From Ctenosaura bakeri (Eukaryota > Chordata > Lepidosauria > Squamata > Iguanidae): DNA of 64,000 nucleotides. The notes under the pieces were generated by a model that worked only from the letters and a program-made list of their open reading frames with translations, searched no databases and was not told where the DNA came from. The stretch spans positions 62,001 through 126,000 of the forward strand of contig CAOLHI010001657.1 of the NCBI GenBank assembly GCA_948474755.1. The letters are read 5' to 3'. This document shows, piece by piece, positions 1-11,699 of this stretch (position 1 is its first letter; each line of letters opens with the position of its first letter). The translations under genes were made by a program, and so were the position numbers.

Positions 1-263
1 TAGCACAATGACTTGTGGAATTAATCCCTTTTTGTCAGGCTGAAAGAGCTTTTCAACAGAGATAGAGGAACTGTCCCTCACTTCCATGATTTCAGTATGC
101 CTCGAACCTGAAGCCATGATTTCATGTTCTCTTTCTTTTTCAGGTCGATGATAATCAATTATAATTAGCTTTGAATATCTCTGGTTTAGATAGATATATT
201 CACCAGGAAGGGAATTGGGGTCTTTCATTGTTTGAAATCTTGATTTAATGAAGTTTCTGTAAT
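1..263 (-). CDS. NLRP gene, 5' part of FISNA-NACHT exon (partial, runs off left edge)
   Basis: Reading the minus strand, a poly-pyrimidine tract and CTCAG acceptor end at 264 and an open frame starts at 263 with two bases that complete a phase-1 codon. The frame shows the FISNA signature of NLRP3/NLRP12-type sensors (RFQTMKDPNS, then QRYSKLIIIDYHRP, then HEIMASG) and ends at the window edge with PQVIVL, just before where the Walker A loop should come. About 87 codons are visible without a stop. It is strongly similar to the equivalent start of exon 2 of gene A (52428-54060). Its PYD exon would be the one at 11035-11317, since the intervening FISNA copy (2720-2993) is dead; that pairing is inference. 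Whether the NACHT part is intact cannot be seen. Confidence 0.85.
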
Positions 264-2719
264 CTGAGAAAAAAAAAAAACACCAAAAATATTGGAAACA
301 AGTTCTGAGTCAACAACAGTGAGAACTACAACAACAACAAATATATTTTAAGGAACAGGTTGTAACACTTTAATCTTTGCATTTTCAGACTGAAATAGTC
401 ATGATCGATATGGGACAGAGGCATTCATGAAGGATGCCTTAAGTGCCTAGGAAGGATCTGCTTTTTGCCTTGCTTACTACTCTCCTACTTCAGAAGTGAA
501 AAGGAATTTGAGAAGAGCAAAGTTTTTCCTCACTTCCTCTCTCAACTCTGTGTAAATTTCCAGGTGGAGCTCTGCCCCAGAGCAGAAAGTACAAGGAGAG
601 AAGGAAGAGAAGTCACCTGTCAAAATACTTAATAAGACAAACTGATATCTTAAAAATTAAGTTCTGGCAAGTGGAAATGGATTTTTGAGTTCTTTTGGTG
701 TCCAGAAGATTTATATCGCCAGATTGGAAAGATAAATGTCCACCCAATATTATTTAATGGCTCAACAACTTCATTATCTTCTCAGCATTTGATCATGTGG
801 GATATACATGTCATCTGCCTATGGATAACTTTTCGAGATCTGAACATCTTTTCTTGAAACATACATATAGATCGTATATCCTTCCATATTTTCAATTTAG
901 CTGCTACTTTTACACCATCAACAATCTGGAATTTTAGCATATTCTGGGGTGGGGGACATGCAGTCACTCATGCTTCAAATATCCCTAAAACCATCCACCA
1001 ATTTTGAGAAACCTGAGGCTTGCTATCTCCCTACTTGCGAATGACATTTCCTAAGTGACATTTTTAAGTTAAGTATTTGTCAAGCTCTAGCCAGCTTGGC
1101 CAGTTCTATGAACTGAAGTCCAAAACATCTGCAGGACCAAGGCTTGGGAAGGAGTGGTCTAAACCTTATAAACCTGCAGAATTACTTAATGGAAATTGGT
1201 TATCATCAGATTCAGTCCTACCTGATATTGCAGGGACTTGGCGAAGACTTGCATCTGAAAGGAAAAAAGGGGCTGAATTAATGATGCACATTCATTGGCT
1301 GCAAAGTACAAGAAATGAACAATATCTAATTTATCCAGCACTTTTTTTAAATAATCTTCACAAAAGACGCAAGAAGAATTAGGGGAGGGAGGAAAGAGAG
1401 GACACTTATTCAGGACCTGCATCTCTGACAACATCTGGAATATACTTTCTACTTTCATGGGGAAATATCTTCTACAATGTCACCATCATCACCACTTTTA
1501 TATCCCTCCCTTTTCCCAATTTGGGACTCACAGCTTCTTAGAACAGATTAGAGTTAGAAATTCACAAAATACAGAAGTTGAAAAGAGATTAAATGATACA
1601 AAAACAAACAAACAGTTAAAACATGTACCGTTTCACTCACTCACTCACTCACATAAACACACACACACACACAAACAGTTAGAAAAATCCAGCACACTGT
1701 TTAGGTGGAAAGTGCCTTACACAATCAATCATCAATTGCCTGTCAAAAAGGAGAAGTCTTTACTTGCCTGTGAAAATAAAGTGGGGAGGGTGCCAGTCCT
1801 GACATGAATGGCTGGGACAGGCAGGGGAAAATTATCTTGTGCTATAGGGACATTTACCCTCTGTAATTCTAGCTGTAGTCTGCCAGAAGACAGGGCACTC
1901 TCTATCTTAGAGAACTGGCCCAGAAACCAGTAAATTTACTGAATCAGTAACAACTTTGATCCAGGTAGCAAAATGTACTCATAAGGTTTCCAGGAAAAGG
2001 AAGGCAGATTGCGAATGACTGGGTTATCTCAGAAAAGTTGTGGGGAGGAGATGAGTCAGCAATGGGTCCAAAACAGTTGCACAGAGGAGAATGAGAAGCT
2101 CTGGAAGCTGAACAGCTGCCAAAACAATACTCAAACACAAGACTGAGAACAAATATTCTGCTAAGAAGAATGTCAGAATAAGAGAGGGTTTTTGGAAGAA
2201 GTCCTCTGGCTATGGATAAATCAAAACAGAGTAAGCATTTCAGGTTTTTACCAGGTTGGATAGTAAAAGGCAAAGTTGCAATGGTAAAAACCCAAATGAG
2301 AAAATTCATGCTGGAAATCCCTTAGGAGTCCAGCTTAGGACTTTGCACAGAGCCGTCTCAAAATGTCATCTGCATAACTGATGCGGCAGAAGATACTATG
2401 GAGGTGGTGTTTTCAACTGAGTGGGAGAGTGGAAATCTGAAATCAAGGAGGGGGCTCTCTATGAAATAGAGATTGGCAGTAGCCATTCCTCTCTGTAGGG
2501 GTGGTGGGCCTCTTATGATGGTCCACCTCAAAGACTTAGGAATCCAAGAGATGTCTGAATGTTCACGCAGAGCAGCCAGTTAAGACAGGGAAGTGCTCCT
2601 GTCAAGACCCTTGTTTTCATCTGACACAATAAAGTAGAATGGGCTATGCAGAAAAGAAAAGAAAAGAGAAAAAGAAATCCTCCAATAGAGCCCATGTATG
2701 AAAGAGATATGTCTGAGGG
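264..2719. other. Intron-like sequence, no gene seen
   Basis: The first roughly 400 bases right of the exon are paralogous to the bases right of the dead FISNA exon (2994-3450) and right of gene A exon 2 (54061-54480); all three contain a TTTCCTCACTTCCTCTC-like stretch. A short (CACT)n/(CA)n tract lies at about 1633-1674. Small ORFs here have no recognisable domain. The NACHT remainder expected left of 2720 for the dead copy is absent. Confidence 0.5.
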
Positions 2720-2993
2720 CGCTATAGAGTAGCACAGCAACTTGTGGGATAAGTCTGTATTTATCAGGCTTCAATAGCTCTTCTGTGGTGATAGAAGAAC
2801 TGTCCCTCTCCTTCATGATTTCTGTATATCCCCAGCCTGAAGCCAAGATTTCAATTCTTTTCTCTTCCAGACTAGTGATAATCAACTATTACTAGCTTCA
2901 AATTTCTCTGACTTAGATGCACATATTCACTAAGGTGAGAATTAGGGTCTTTCATTATCTGAAATTTTGCTTTAGTGTGGTTTCTTGTATAAT
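2720..2993 (-). pseudogene. Dead, truncated FISNA exon of an NLRP gene copy
   Basis: Minus-strand acceptor CTTAG at 2994 is followed by a FISNA frame (FQIMKDPNSHLSEYVHLSQR) with one extra codon compared with gene A. An in-frame TAG lies at 2872-2874 where the other copies read a basic HRP stretch. The homology continues in another frame (MKERDSSSITTEELLKPDKY) and stops near 2729, immediately before the Walker A segment; left of this point there is no NACHT sequence. A premature stop, a frame change and the missing NACHT make this a relic. It sits between the intact PYD exon (11035-11317) and the open FISNA exon at 1-263, so it is probably skipped as intron. Confidence 0.85.
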
Positions 2994-3495
2994 CTAAGAG
3001 AAAGAAATGACTTTAGAAAGTTTGGAAAGACATCCTGGAGAGTGAAATATTTATTTTAACACTTTAATTCTTGTATTTGTAATTCTTTAGTGTGGCCATG
3101 TCACTTTAACAATTAGGATATATCTCATATTCACAGTGCAGAACATGCAGGCAAACAGGCACTGCTGAAGGCCTTCTTTGGTGGCTATGAATTCTCTGAA
3201 TTCAGAGAATTCAGCTGCCAAAAACTGCTGCCCCCTCCCCTGCAATTGTTGCTCTTTCCAGTACTTCAGGATGGGAAGAAACCCATCTCAACCTTTAAAA
3301 GTGTATGAAGGTAAGAGAGGACAGGAGAAAAAGAATGCTTTTTCTCACTTCCTCTCCCAACTTTATGTAAATTTTCGGGTTAAGATCAGAATCAAAGTAG
3401 AAAATTGAGTAACAAAGAAGAAAGGTACCTTGAGAAAAGTAACATTTACCACAGCAGCCATTTTGTAAATGGGCATAATGCCCATGAAAGCCTCT
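2994..3495. other. Intron sequence paralogous to gene A intron 1 (proximal part)
   Basis: This segment aligns by eye with 54061-54475. Both read through a GGATATATCTCATATTCACA block, a TTTCTCACTTCCTCTCCCAA block and a GTAAATGGGCATAAT block. Alignment stops near 3495 where the transposon-bearing insertion begins and resumes near 7321. No gene is seen. Confidence 0.6.
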
Positions 3496-3971
3496 TTCTA
3501 AAATCAGTGTCAGCTACCTATGGGCATGGACAGCATAACATTCTCCAGGCACCACTCCATGCTGCTCTCCCCACCCCAGCAGCTTTCAAGCCTTGGAGGT
3601 ACTGGTTGGAAAGCAGGGAGAGGGGAAACCAATCAAGCACAAATGGGTTTACTATGTCTGCACACTACATCATATGGAACTTGATAGAATTGTTACACCA
3701 GCATTTTGGTGGGTAGCCTCTTTTTCTCTGGTCCCATGTGACCAGCCTGATTCCCACTTAAACTCTCAGTTCCATGGCTGCCAATGCAGCAGCTCAGGAG
3801 CTAAGAATGGAGAGCATGACAGAAGAGGGGAGGAAGGGCAGGTGTGTGAGTTCACAGATGACCACTCAAGGAACTACAGTTACAGGTAAGCAACCCATTC
3901 TTCTCTTTCATGGTCTCTTTGACTCACACAAATGAAGACTAGCAAGCTACTCACCAGAAGTGGTGGGAGAG

Positions 3972-4092
3972 TCATGTGACACATGAATACAACACTGTTC
4001 TCCCAAAGGCAGCAGCAGCCCCAAACCTTGCATCCAGCCTAAAGTGTGTGAGTTGAGACCAAGTAGCTACCTTGCAAACATCTTCTAAGGGA
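3972..4092 (-). pseudogene. C-terminal remnant of DIRS-type tyrosine recombinase
   Basis: The minus-strand frame reads LEDVCKVATWSQ, then FRLDAR and AAFGRTVLYSC. This follows the C-terminal pattern of DIRS recombinases, where a CKAATWSS-like motif is followed by an arginine-rich helix and an AFGRAVLQS-like end. Only this tail remains; the catalytic upstream part and the reverse transcriptase are deleted. It is a fragment inside the insertion at 3496-7320. Confidence 0.55.
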
Positions 4093-4365
4093 ACATTTTT
4101 CACCTGGTAAGAAGGAGGCTGGGGAGAGAAGTCAAAGAACAGCATTTACAGCTGGATGACTTCTGGTAGAACTAAGGCTGATACCATGAGGTGATGTAGG
4201 GTTTTTATGCTGGTAGCAATTGAGGTTTGGAAGATCTGGGGTGTCGAGGGCCTACAGGACTGTAGGCATGCTTTGAACCCAAAAGCTTGCCTTGATCAGC
4301 AGTAACAGGACTGGGAGGACCAGGTGGACTGCAACAGGAGGCTGTACTTTTTTTGCAGTAGTGCA

Positions 4366-4397
<32 letters not shown>

Positions 4398-4602
4398 TCC
4401 AAGATGTTATTGTCATAAGGTGTTGATGGTGTTATGAGCCTGATGAGGCAGTCCTGAGGAACACAACCAAGCATGACAGTGCAGGGTAATAGCAGTAGCC
4501 AGGGACTTGGTGCTACAGTCAACCACATGTCTCACTGTAGTGAATTCTTGAGAGGCCATGTTATTGGCTTCCAGCTGCAAAGCAGCTGCCAATCATCTAT
4601 CT

Positions 4603-6495
4603 TCATCCAAACGTTTGACAGGAAGAGGTGTCATGCATGTTGTTGGTACACAGACATGCAGGCTTCATAGTTTGCAAGGTGGAATGATAAGGCCACAGGC
4701 AAGTAAAACTTCTTTGCCAAGATGTCCAACTTTTCCTTTTCTTATTGATTGAGCTAAAACCCTTTTTCTGAACACTCTTGGATTGAGGAGCTTCAACCAC
4801 AATAGAATTAGATTTTAGATGCTGAGAAAGCCAATCCAAACTAGATTCAAGCACCTTTTAAAGGGTGTCAACCTTCTTAAGTGTCGGTTGAACTGGGGAA
4901 ACATAGGAGCAGGACCTCTGAGTGATCACCAAGGCAGGAACCAACAATATATAAGCCAGAATGGGTACTTTGGATTGCAGTCTGTGGTAAATTGGATCCT
5001 CTAGTTTGGTTTCTGGCAGCCTCATGTCAAATTGCAGGGCTCTTGCCATTCTAGATATTTGCTTTGTAAAAGGGTGTCTGTCATTGCTGAGGGAGATGGA
5101 CTCATATTCCCCAGAGATGTTAGGAGGTGATCGTGTAACCGGAATTTTTGAAGAAGAAGAAGAGGTAGAAGCAGAATCAGTCATCCAAGACAGAGGAGTC
5201 AGGACAGAAATGTCAGGAAGACTGAAGAAGTGATGGAGAAACAGGAGGATGAGCACAAGAAGCAGAAACTGAAGAGGTAGCATGCAAGATAACAAAGTCA
5301 GGTGAATGAGCCTGTGGGACCTCTTAAGATGGAGGTGGAACTGCAGGAACTGAGCATGACCCATATGGAGGAGAGCTCAGTCGGACCTGATGCAGAGACT
5401 GAGACCTGTGGTGATGTTTTGAGGAGTGCACAGGCCTGTCAATATCAGGAGACATGTGACAATGCTGATTGCATTGGTGAAGAAGTAGTGAGCAATGAGC
5501 ACAATAATACTCAGAGGGACTACAATCCTGGTAGAAGTAGCCATAGTGGAGATTGGATGGATAACAGTGTTGCAAAGAGTACCAGTAAAACTTGTAGCCA
5601 TTGAGAATTTCCTTAGAGGAGGGAGAGTTGCTGCTAGGATAATATACAGAAACGTATCTGTATTGCTACCTGCAATCACAGGGCCTACGGCTATATCCTC
5701 CTGTTTCACTGCTCTCTCTGATGGAAGCTGAGCAGTGCTCATGCAGGTCTATGTCTATGAGAACAGGTTCTTGAACTGGAAGTGGAGGAACAAGAAGAGT
5801 CCAAAGATGAGGACAATGAACACGATGATGCTCCACTAAACATGGAAAAGGTGGAAGAGGAACCTTCTTCATGGCCTGAACTGCAGGAATGAGAGACTTA
5901 TAAGTCTCAATATGGGCCAGTAATCCAGAAGACAACTGAGGTGCATGAGATAGGAACTCAGCAAGTGGCCACTTGAATGATCTCTGGAGACTGTTGACTA
6001 GGAGGAAGTTGGGTATCTGAAACTGAAGAAAGACAAGGTGGCAAGCGTTCTATTGGTTGTGAAACCAAGGCCTTGGTTTTGACCACAACAGAAGGTTGCT
6101 TCAGCCAAGGAATATCTTTGGCTTGATGATGATGATGATGACAATGTTGCTTAGGACAGTGTATCAATGAAGCTTCCAATTCAAGAGAACATCTATACTG
6201 ACAGCAGAATTGGATGCTGGACATTTAGCCCCATCCTTCAAAGATAGCTCTGGGGAGGTTGTTTAGCAGCTTCTTGGACTGAAGGATTGGTAACAGTCAG
6301 CGTAGAGGAAGAGTGTGGGACTGATGACCTGCTCAAGGTAAATGGACCATCGGTAATGGTTAATGCCTCCTCATTTAGCAGTGCCTTCAGTGTCAAGAAC
6401 TGATGCTTATGGGCTTGTGAAGTCATCACCTTATAGTGTGTGCAAGACCTAATATTGCGGCCTTCGTCAAGGCACAAAAGGCAATAAGAATACAC
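4603..6495 (-). pseudogene. DIRS-type retroelement ORF1 (gag-like) remnant
   Basis: Successive minus-strand fragments in changing frames form a gag-like ORF1. The N-terminal piece (6238-6495) has a cysteine/histidine cluster (YCLLCLDEGRN, then CTHYKVMTSQAHKHQFLTLK). A low-complexity Pro/Ser/His-rich middle follows, then ESISLSNDRHPFTKQISRMA and KLEDPIYHRLQ (4858-5364), then LDWLSQHLKSN (4603-4854). I recognise this order from vertebrate DIRS ORF1 proteins. Frameshifts and stops show that it is not functional. The plus-strand ORFs over the same bases are antisense shadows. Confidence 0.55.
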
Positions 6496-7320
6496 TTCAG
6501 TGCTGGGAATTTTAGTGCTTCAAGAGGAGCACTTCTTATAAGAGGGCAGGGTTAATATGAAGCCAAAGAGAGAAAAAGCTAAAACAGTCCAAGTCAAAAT
6601 ATTGCAGCCCACAAAATTTTACCAAAATAAAGACAGATTGAAAAAGCCAAAAACGCTGAGAGAAGCCAAGTCAAAAGCTAAAAAGACCACAAAATAAACA
6701 ATACAGTTCAGTACTGTTCTTTCTGATGCTATTGCTGTGGTGGATGAAAAGCAATTGGGCTGATCACATTGGACCAGAGGAGGAGGGGCTACCACCAAAA
6801 CGCTGGTGTAAAAGCTCTTGAAAGTTCCAAATGCTGCACTATACAGGTGAAGTAAACCCATTCGTGTGAGCCAAAGAGACCATAAAGATGAATGCCAAAT
6901 TACAAGCATATGTCTCCAGCAGGATTCCAGCCAATGACACTCTCTCTTGAAGTTCAAAATGTACTCACTGACCCTAAAAGGATGGAGGCTCCTGGAAATG
7001 TCAGGTATAGGGCTGAACAAAAATGTCTCTTCCAAATCCTCCTTGACAGATTACAGTTTTGAGAGGAAGGAGTTTATAAAATGACATAGGGGAGATTTTT
7101 TGCTTCTTAAAAACACTCCTTTTTTAAATAAAATTCTGTGCTTCCAAAAAGAAGGAGGCATTCTGTAGAGAGCAACCAAATGGCAGCTGCCACATACATG
7201 CCTACTTCATTCATTTGGCTCAGAGTAATTCCAAGTTATTCAAGTTATTCAAGGAGAGAGGACAGAAATGGTTAACAGTGGTCAAAATTTCCCTCAAATG
7301 CTAATTCCCCAGTTTTGGAA

Positions 7321-7635
7321 GATCTTGAGGGCTCTGTTTCCCACTTTGGGGATAAAACTTCTCAGGTGGCAATTTTTCAGTTTGTGATCATTCTAACATA
7401 GTCATTTCAAGTGAGTTTAGTTGGTCTCAGCTACTGCCGTACTGTCTCAAGCCAAGAATCAGAGGTGGGAAGGATGGAGCAAGTCTTAACACTATCACTG
7501 CATCAGAATTACTCATAGAATGAATCTTTGCTGCAACAAATAAAATCTACCATGGATTTGGTCTGAAACATGGCAGGCCAAAAACAGTGTCAAAATGCCC
7601 CCAAACTGCACAAACATGTCAGCTTGCCATTCTGT

Positions 7636-7680
<45 letters not shown>

Positions 7681-10600
7681 TAATATGTGTATATTTAATA
7701 TATATTTAAAAAACTGTTTCTTCAGTCATATAATGGTCTCAAATGCCAACCAGAACTGAGGCAATGCCACTTCTGGTATGCTGAGACAAATGGAGGGGCT
7801 GGATGCACTTGGCCACCACTGGTGGAAACCCTCCAGTTTTGCAAAAATTCAAATCAATAATTACAAATACTCCAATCTGATATTACTGTATTGACTGTGA
7901 ACCAACATCTGAAACAGAAAATGGACTTCATTTAGTAAAATGCAGTTTTGTTTGGCTATCACCATCTTCACAAAAGATTGAATGGGAAGCAGATTTGAGG
8001 GGAGGAGGAAATAAAGGAAGAAAAGTTGTGCCATGCTTAATATCTGAAATTTACTTTCTGATATTTAGGGGTAAATCTTTCTGAAAAACCAACAAGTAGA
8101 ATAGGGCTTTACTCTGGACCTAGGGGATGCTTTGGCCTCTAATGCCAGAGAATTAGGCTGCTCTTTGTTTGCTGAAGGTAGCTCTCAAACTAGCACATTT
8201 ATCAAATCAACCACATATTTTTTAAGGAACTTTAATCCATCTAGTGGAGTTTTCTCACAAGATTCCCAGGCAGATGGAACAGTAGGGTACAGGCCAAAGC
8301 TTTTCCAGAAAAATGGGGTATATATGCAGTATATCTACAATACAACAAAATAAAATAGATTGTGAGATGCAAAAGACTATTCCAGAAAAGACCAACGACT
8401 AGTCCAGAAAAGAAAACAGGGAAGGAAGGGTCAGCAACTGAAGCAAAGAGTTGGACAGTAATATTCCAACATTTAGAATAAAAAAAAATATGTGGAGACA
8501 TGTTGGACACTGAAGAATTGACAAGACAAAAAATTAGACAGAGGATGGGAATGCAGGAATGCCCTCATCAAGTCTACAGCAGAGAAGAAGTTAGGCTAAA
8601 CAGCTCCAGCATTTGGGTAGTCATTGTCAGGATCTTCTATGAATTCAAAGATAGCTCCAATGACCTATTTCATTGCTAAAAACATCATTTTCTATCCTAG
8701 AGTACAAACAGAAATAGAGGAAAAGAAGAGAAGCTATTTTCTCAGCCAAAAATAGAAGACAGTGAAACATATTGTTTTAAAAATGCTAAGATAGTGAAAA
8801 TTCCCAGATAGAATTACTGAACTGCACAAACAGTGCAGAAGGGTAACTGGTAAGCTGGTAACTGGTAAGCTACCACATAGCCTATTAGCATATTGTTGAG
8901 GATGGACATAGTTACAACTATCACAGTCTTTTGCAGAAAGACCAACTCACTACACATGACAGATTGGAGCATTATGAAGAAATAACTGAAAAATTGTGCA
9001 CACTGGAACTCAGATTACAAACAAGTAGAGATCCCAATTTATAGGATATATGGATGCAGACTGGAAATAATACAGAGCAAGGCTAATTAGACAATACTAA
9101 CGGTTTCCTTCTATAGAGAGGAATGGTCAGCTGGAAGCAGGAAAGTACTGTTAACTACTGAAATAGACTGTGTATCAGTCACCCAAACATTTCAAGAAAT
9201 ATTGTGGCTGCATCAAGCACAGCTGGACCTTGCATCAGAGGAATCAAAGTCCATACAACTGTTTGAGAATAATAAGGGATGTACAGAGCTCTCATACGCA
9301 GAGAAAATTAAATCTTGGATCAAACGTATTGGTCTGAGGCATCACCTGTGATGAACAGCTGATTGCTCAACACACAAAATAGATGCTCTTCCAAACCATG
9401 CCCCAAGTCAATCATAACACCTATAAAGGAAATTTATCTTGTGGATTTGTGCTCATGTCATTGAGACAGGTGTAGAAAGTGGAAAGTGACCTTGCACTGC
9501 TAGGAAAACAGAGATAGGAACTTTGAGTTCTGAACCAGGACTTAATGGTTCTGTGCCAATCAGGTCTTTGGAAGTTTCCATTGACATGGGACCTCTGCCT
9601 CTGCTTGTAACATATTTGGACAGCAGTGCAGCTCAGTTAAGCCATGTACAGCACAACATAAAGACTCCAAATTAAAAGAACAAAATCATGTACTGCAGAG
9701 AGAAGGAAGAGTGGTTTGTATGAATGCATGGATGACTGTTTGAAGTCAGCTCAAGGATGGGTAAAGTGGTTCCCACAGGTTACACAAGGAACCTGAGCCT
9801 CACTTTTGTACTTCTTCAAAACTTCATGGAACCTCTTTCCTGATACCCCCCTTTTATTCTCGGGGTGGTGATTTTCAGCCACAAAATCACCTCCCTACGC
9901 CCAAACCACTTACACATGAGGCAGCTTTAAATCTCCCACCAGCACTACAACACCTCAAAGAACCTTGAATTTTGGACATAGACTGTAGTACAAGCAACTA
10001 AAACCCTTCTAACACGAGCATATCAATGACATCAACAGAGGAGGATGAAATGTAGGTGAGATAAATAAAACTGCAAAATGACTTTAAAGAGCTGTCTTTG
10101 CCCACCAGACAGACTGTTATATGAAAGATCTTATGGCAGAGACATCAATACCATGAAGTTAAGAGACAACTATAGAAAAGTCTGATACTGAGTGCCCACC
10201 ACCACCACTTGTTGTTGTAGCAGATAATGGCAGTGCTATCTGAAGTGATCAGAATGACTTCAGATCACTTCATGCTCCTCTCAGTCACCAAACATACTGC
10301 TTGGATTCAGTGTTCCAGCTTGTATTGGAAACATCTGTGACAACAGACCAGTTTGAAGGAGGCAAAAGGGATGTCAGTGGTGAAATGAAACATGTAAACC
10401 CACTAATGGAGACTGTCTTGGATAGCATATGAAAGCAGAAACCAGATTTTGAAAGGAAGAGAGGAAGCATAGGCTCAAAGCAGCCAATACTGCAAGGGAT
10501 GCCTTGGATGCCTAGCATTACACAGTACAGTACTGAAGTCATGGCAACCATCAGGCCCAACAGGCACAAGACATCTTTAGCCAGCAGAGAAGAAATCTGA

Positions 10601-11034
10601 ATGGATGGCTTGTCCCATGAAGTCTTCAAAGACAGCAAAAGAGAGAAGAGAAAGACCAACACAACATGTCATTCATACTGAGACTTGAACAAGAAATTCT
10701 CAACATTGAGCACGGAACCTGTATCACTCCAGACCTCTGGTAGAGATAGACTTGGCAGCAATAATATACAATCTGGGCATTACACAGACCGATTGACTAG
10801 ATTAAATTGCTTGGGCTTAATATACAGGAGGAGATAAACAAATTGCTATAGTGTGAGGAGCTGGAGATCTCCTATACCTGCTCATCCTACATGTACTTCT
10901 CTCTGCAGCATGGATAGAGAAGTACATAGGGAGACCAATGCCAAAGGAAGTGAGGGGAACGTATTCATCTTCCTGATCTGCTTAAATGTGGAGCAGGAGA
11001 AGATACACATCCTGAAACATGCTGTGGTCCTTAC
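7321..11034. other. Intron paralogous to gene A intron 1 (distal part); contains (AT)n at 7639-7676
   Basis: Several blocks align by eye with 54490-58457: 7321-7500 with 54495-54660, 7801-7990 with 54960-55150, 8100-8230 with 55270-55430, 8580-8800 with 55735-55965, and 10700-11034 with 58130-58457. The last block ends at the PYD exon donor in both copies. This is a tandem segmental duplication covering at least PYD exon plus intron 1 plus the start of exon 2. No coding sequence is seen. A perfect AT dinucleotide run is at 7639-7676. Confidence 0.65.
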
Positions 11035-11317
11035 CTTTCTGTATTGCTTGTTTGAGTTTTGCAGCAACGTTTCTCACAGGAATCTCCTCAAGGACTCGAA
11101 TACATACTGTTACAGCACCATCTTCTCCATAAAACTGACACAAGAGATTTACAGTTTCCAGTTTATCAGCTTTCTCCAACCGGCCTTTGGGAATGGTTGG
11201 TTTTCCTTCATGTTTGGTGTCCCACAGCCTAAATTTAAAACATTTAAATTGATATTCAAAGAGCTCATCCAAAGCTTGAATGAGGATCTGTGTCACATTC
11301 TTGTTGATATCCATCAT
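11035..11317 (-). CDS. NLRP pyrin-domain (PYD) exon, left gene copy
   Basis: The minus-strand ATG at 11315-11317 (a second ATG follows directly) opens 94 codons plus one base, ending at a GTAAGG donor at 11034 (phase 1). The protein has the six-helix death-fold pattern of pyrin domains: ILIQALDELFEYQFKCFKFR, then IPKGRLEKADKLETVNLLC, then AVTVCIRVLEEIPVRNVAAK. It matches the PYD of gene A closely and has the same exon phase. An acceptor TTTCAG at 11335 puts 17 bases of 5' UTR in this exon, so an upstream noncoding exon should exist; I did not find it. PYDs recruit ASC in inflammasomes. The exon is intact; its most likely downstream partner is the open FISNA exon at 1-263, because the nearer copy is dead. 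Confidence 0.88.
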
Positions 11318-11493
11318 GAGAAATTATACACATTCTGAAATTTAAAAAGAGAAACCAGTGATGTTTCTGAAGAATTCATTATGCTGGATAGTAAACAATA
11401 TATCAAAATTTCTCTTCCACATTCCACAGAGACTTTATTTATTTATGACATTTCTCTTTTGCCTCTCAGTTGGCTGGGCTCCCCTGAATTCTT

Positions 11494-11690
11494 ATTGTTG
11501 TTTTTGCTGTTGTTGTTTGCCTCCAAGTGGCTTCTGACTTATGGCGACCCTAAGGAGACCCTATCACAGGGTATTCTGGGGCGGAGAATGTTTGCGCAAC
11601 AGATAAAAACAAATAGGCCACCTTGGATTCTGTGCAGAGAGAAAGGCAGGATAATAAATAAATAAATAAATCTTACAACATTAAATAAAA
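11494..11690 (-). mobile_element. SINE fragment and LINE 3' tail
   Basis: 11494-11571 matches, in antisense, the common squamate tRNA-derived SINE whose body reads ...TTCTGACTTATGGCGACCCTA..., preceded by GTTGTTGTTT. After it, 11600-11690 resembles an L2-type LINE 3' end (CACCTTGGATTCTG...GAAAGGCAGGATAATAAATA) with (AATA)n repeats. It is only a fragment; family naming is from memory. Confidence 0.5.
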
Positions 11691-11699
11691 ACATGTAAA

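Larger units (their letters stand above)
3496..7320 (-). mobile_element. Insertion carrying a deleted DIRS-type (tyrosine-recombinase) retroelement
   Basis: Comparison with gene A intron 1 (continuous around 54480) gives an empty site, so about 3.8 kb was inserted or retained here in this copy only; the edges are approximate. Inside, on the minus strand, are a DIRS-style ORF1 remnant (4603-6495) and, directly after a large deletion of the reverse transcriptase/RNase H region, the C-terminal end of a tyrosine recombinase (3972-4092). The frames are broken many times, so the element is dead. A (TG)n tract lies at about 4372-4398. The family call rests on remembered DIRS ORF1 and recombinase C-terminal patterns. 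Confidence 0.6.

Noticed and set aside
5302..5604. Plus-strand acidic ORF as a host gene
   Set aside because: The minus strand here is the DIRS-type ORF1 remnant; the plus-strand frames are its complement.
10853..11338. 161-codon plus-strand ORF
   Set aside because: It is the antisense shadow of the PYD exon at 11035-11317, which has clear pyrin-domain helices and splice sites.
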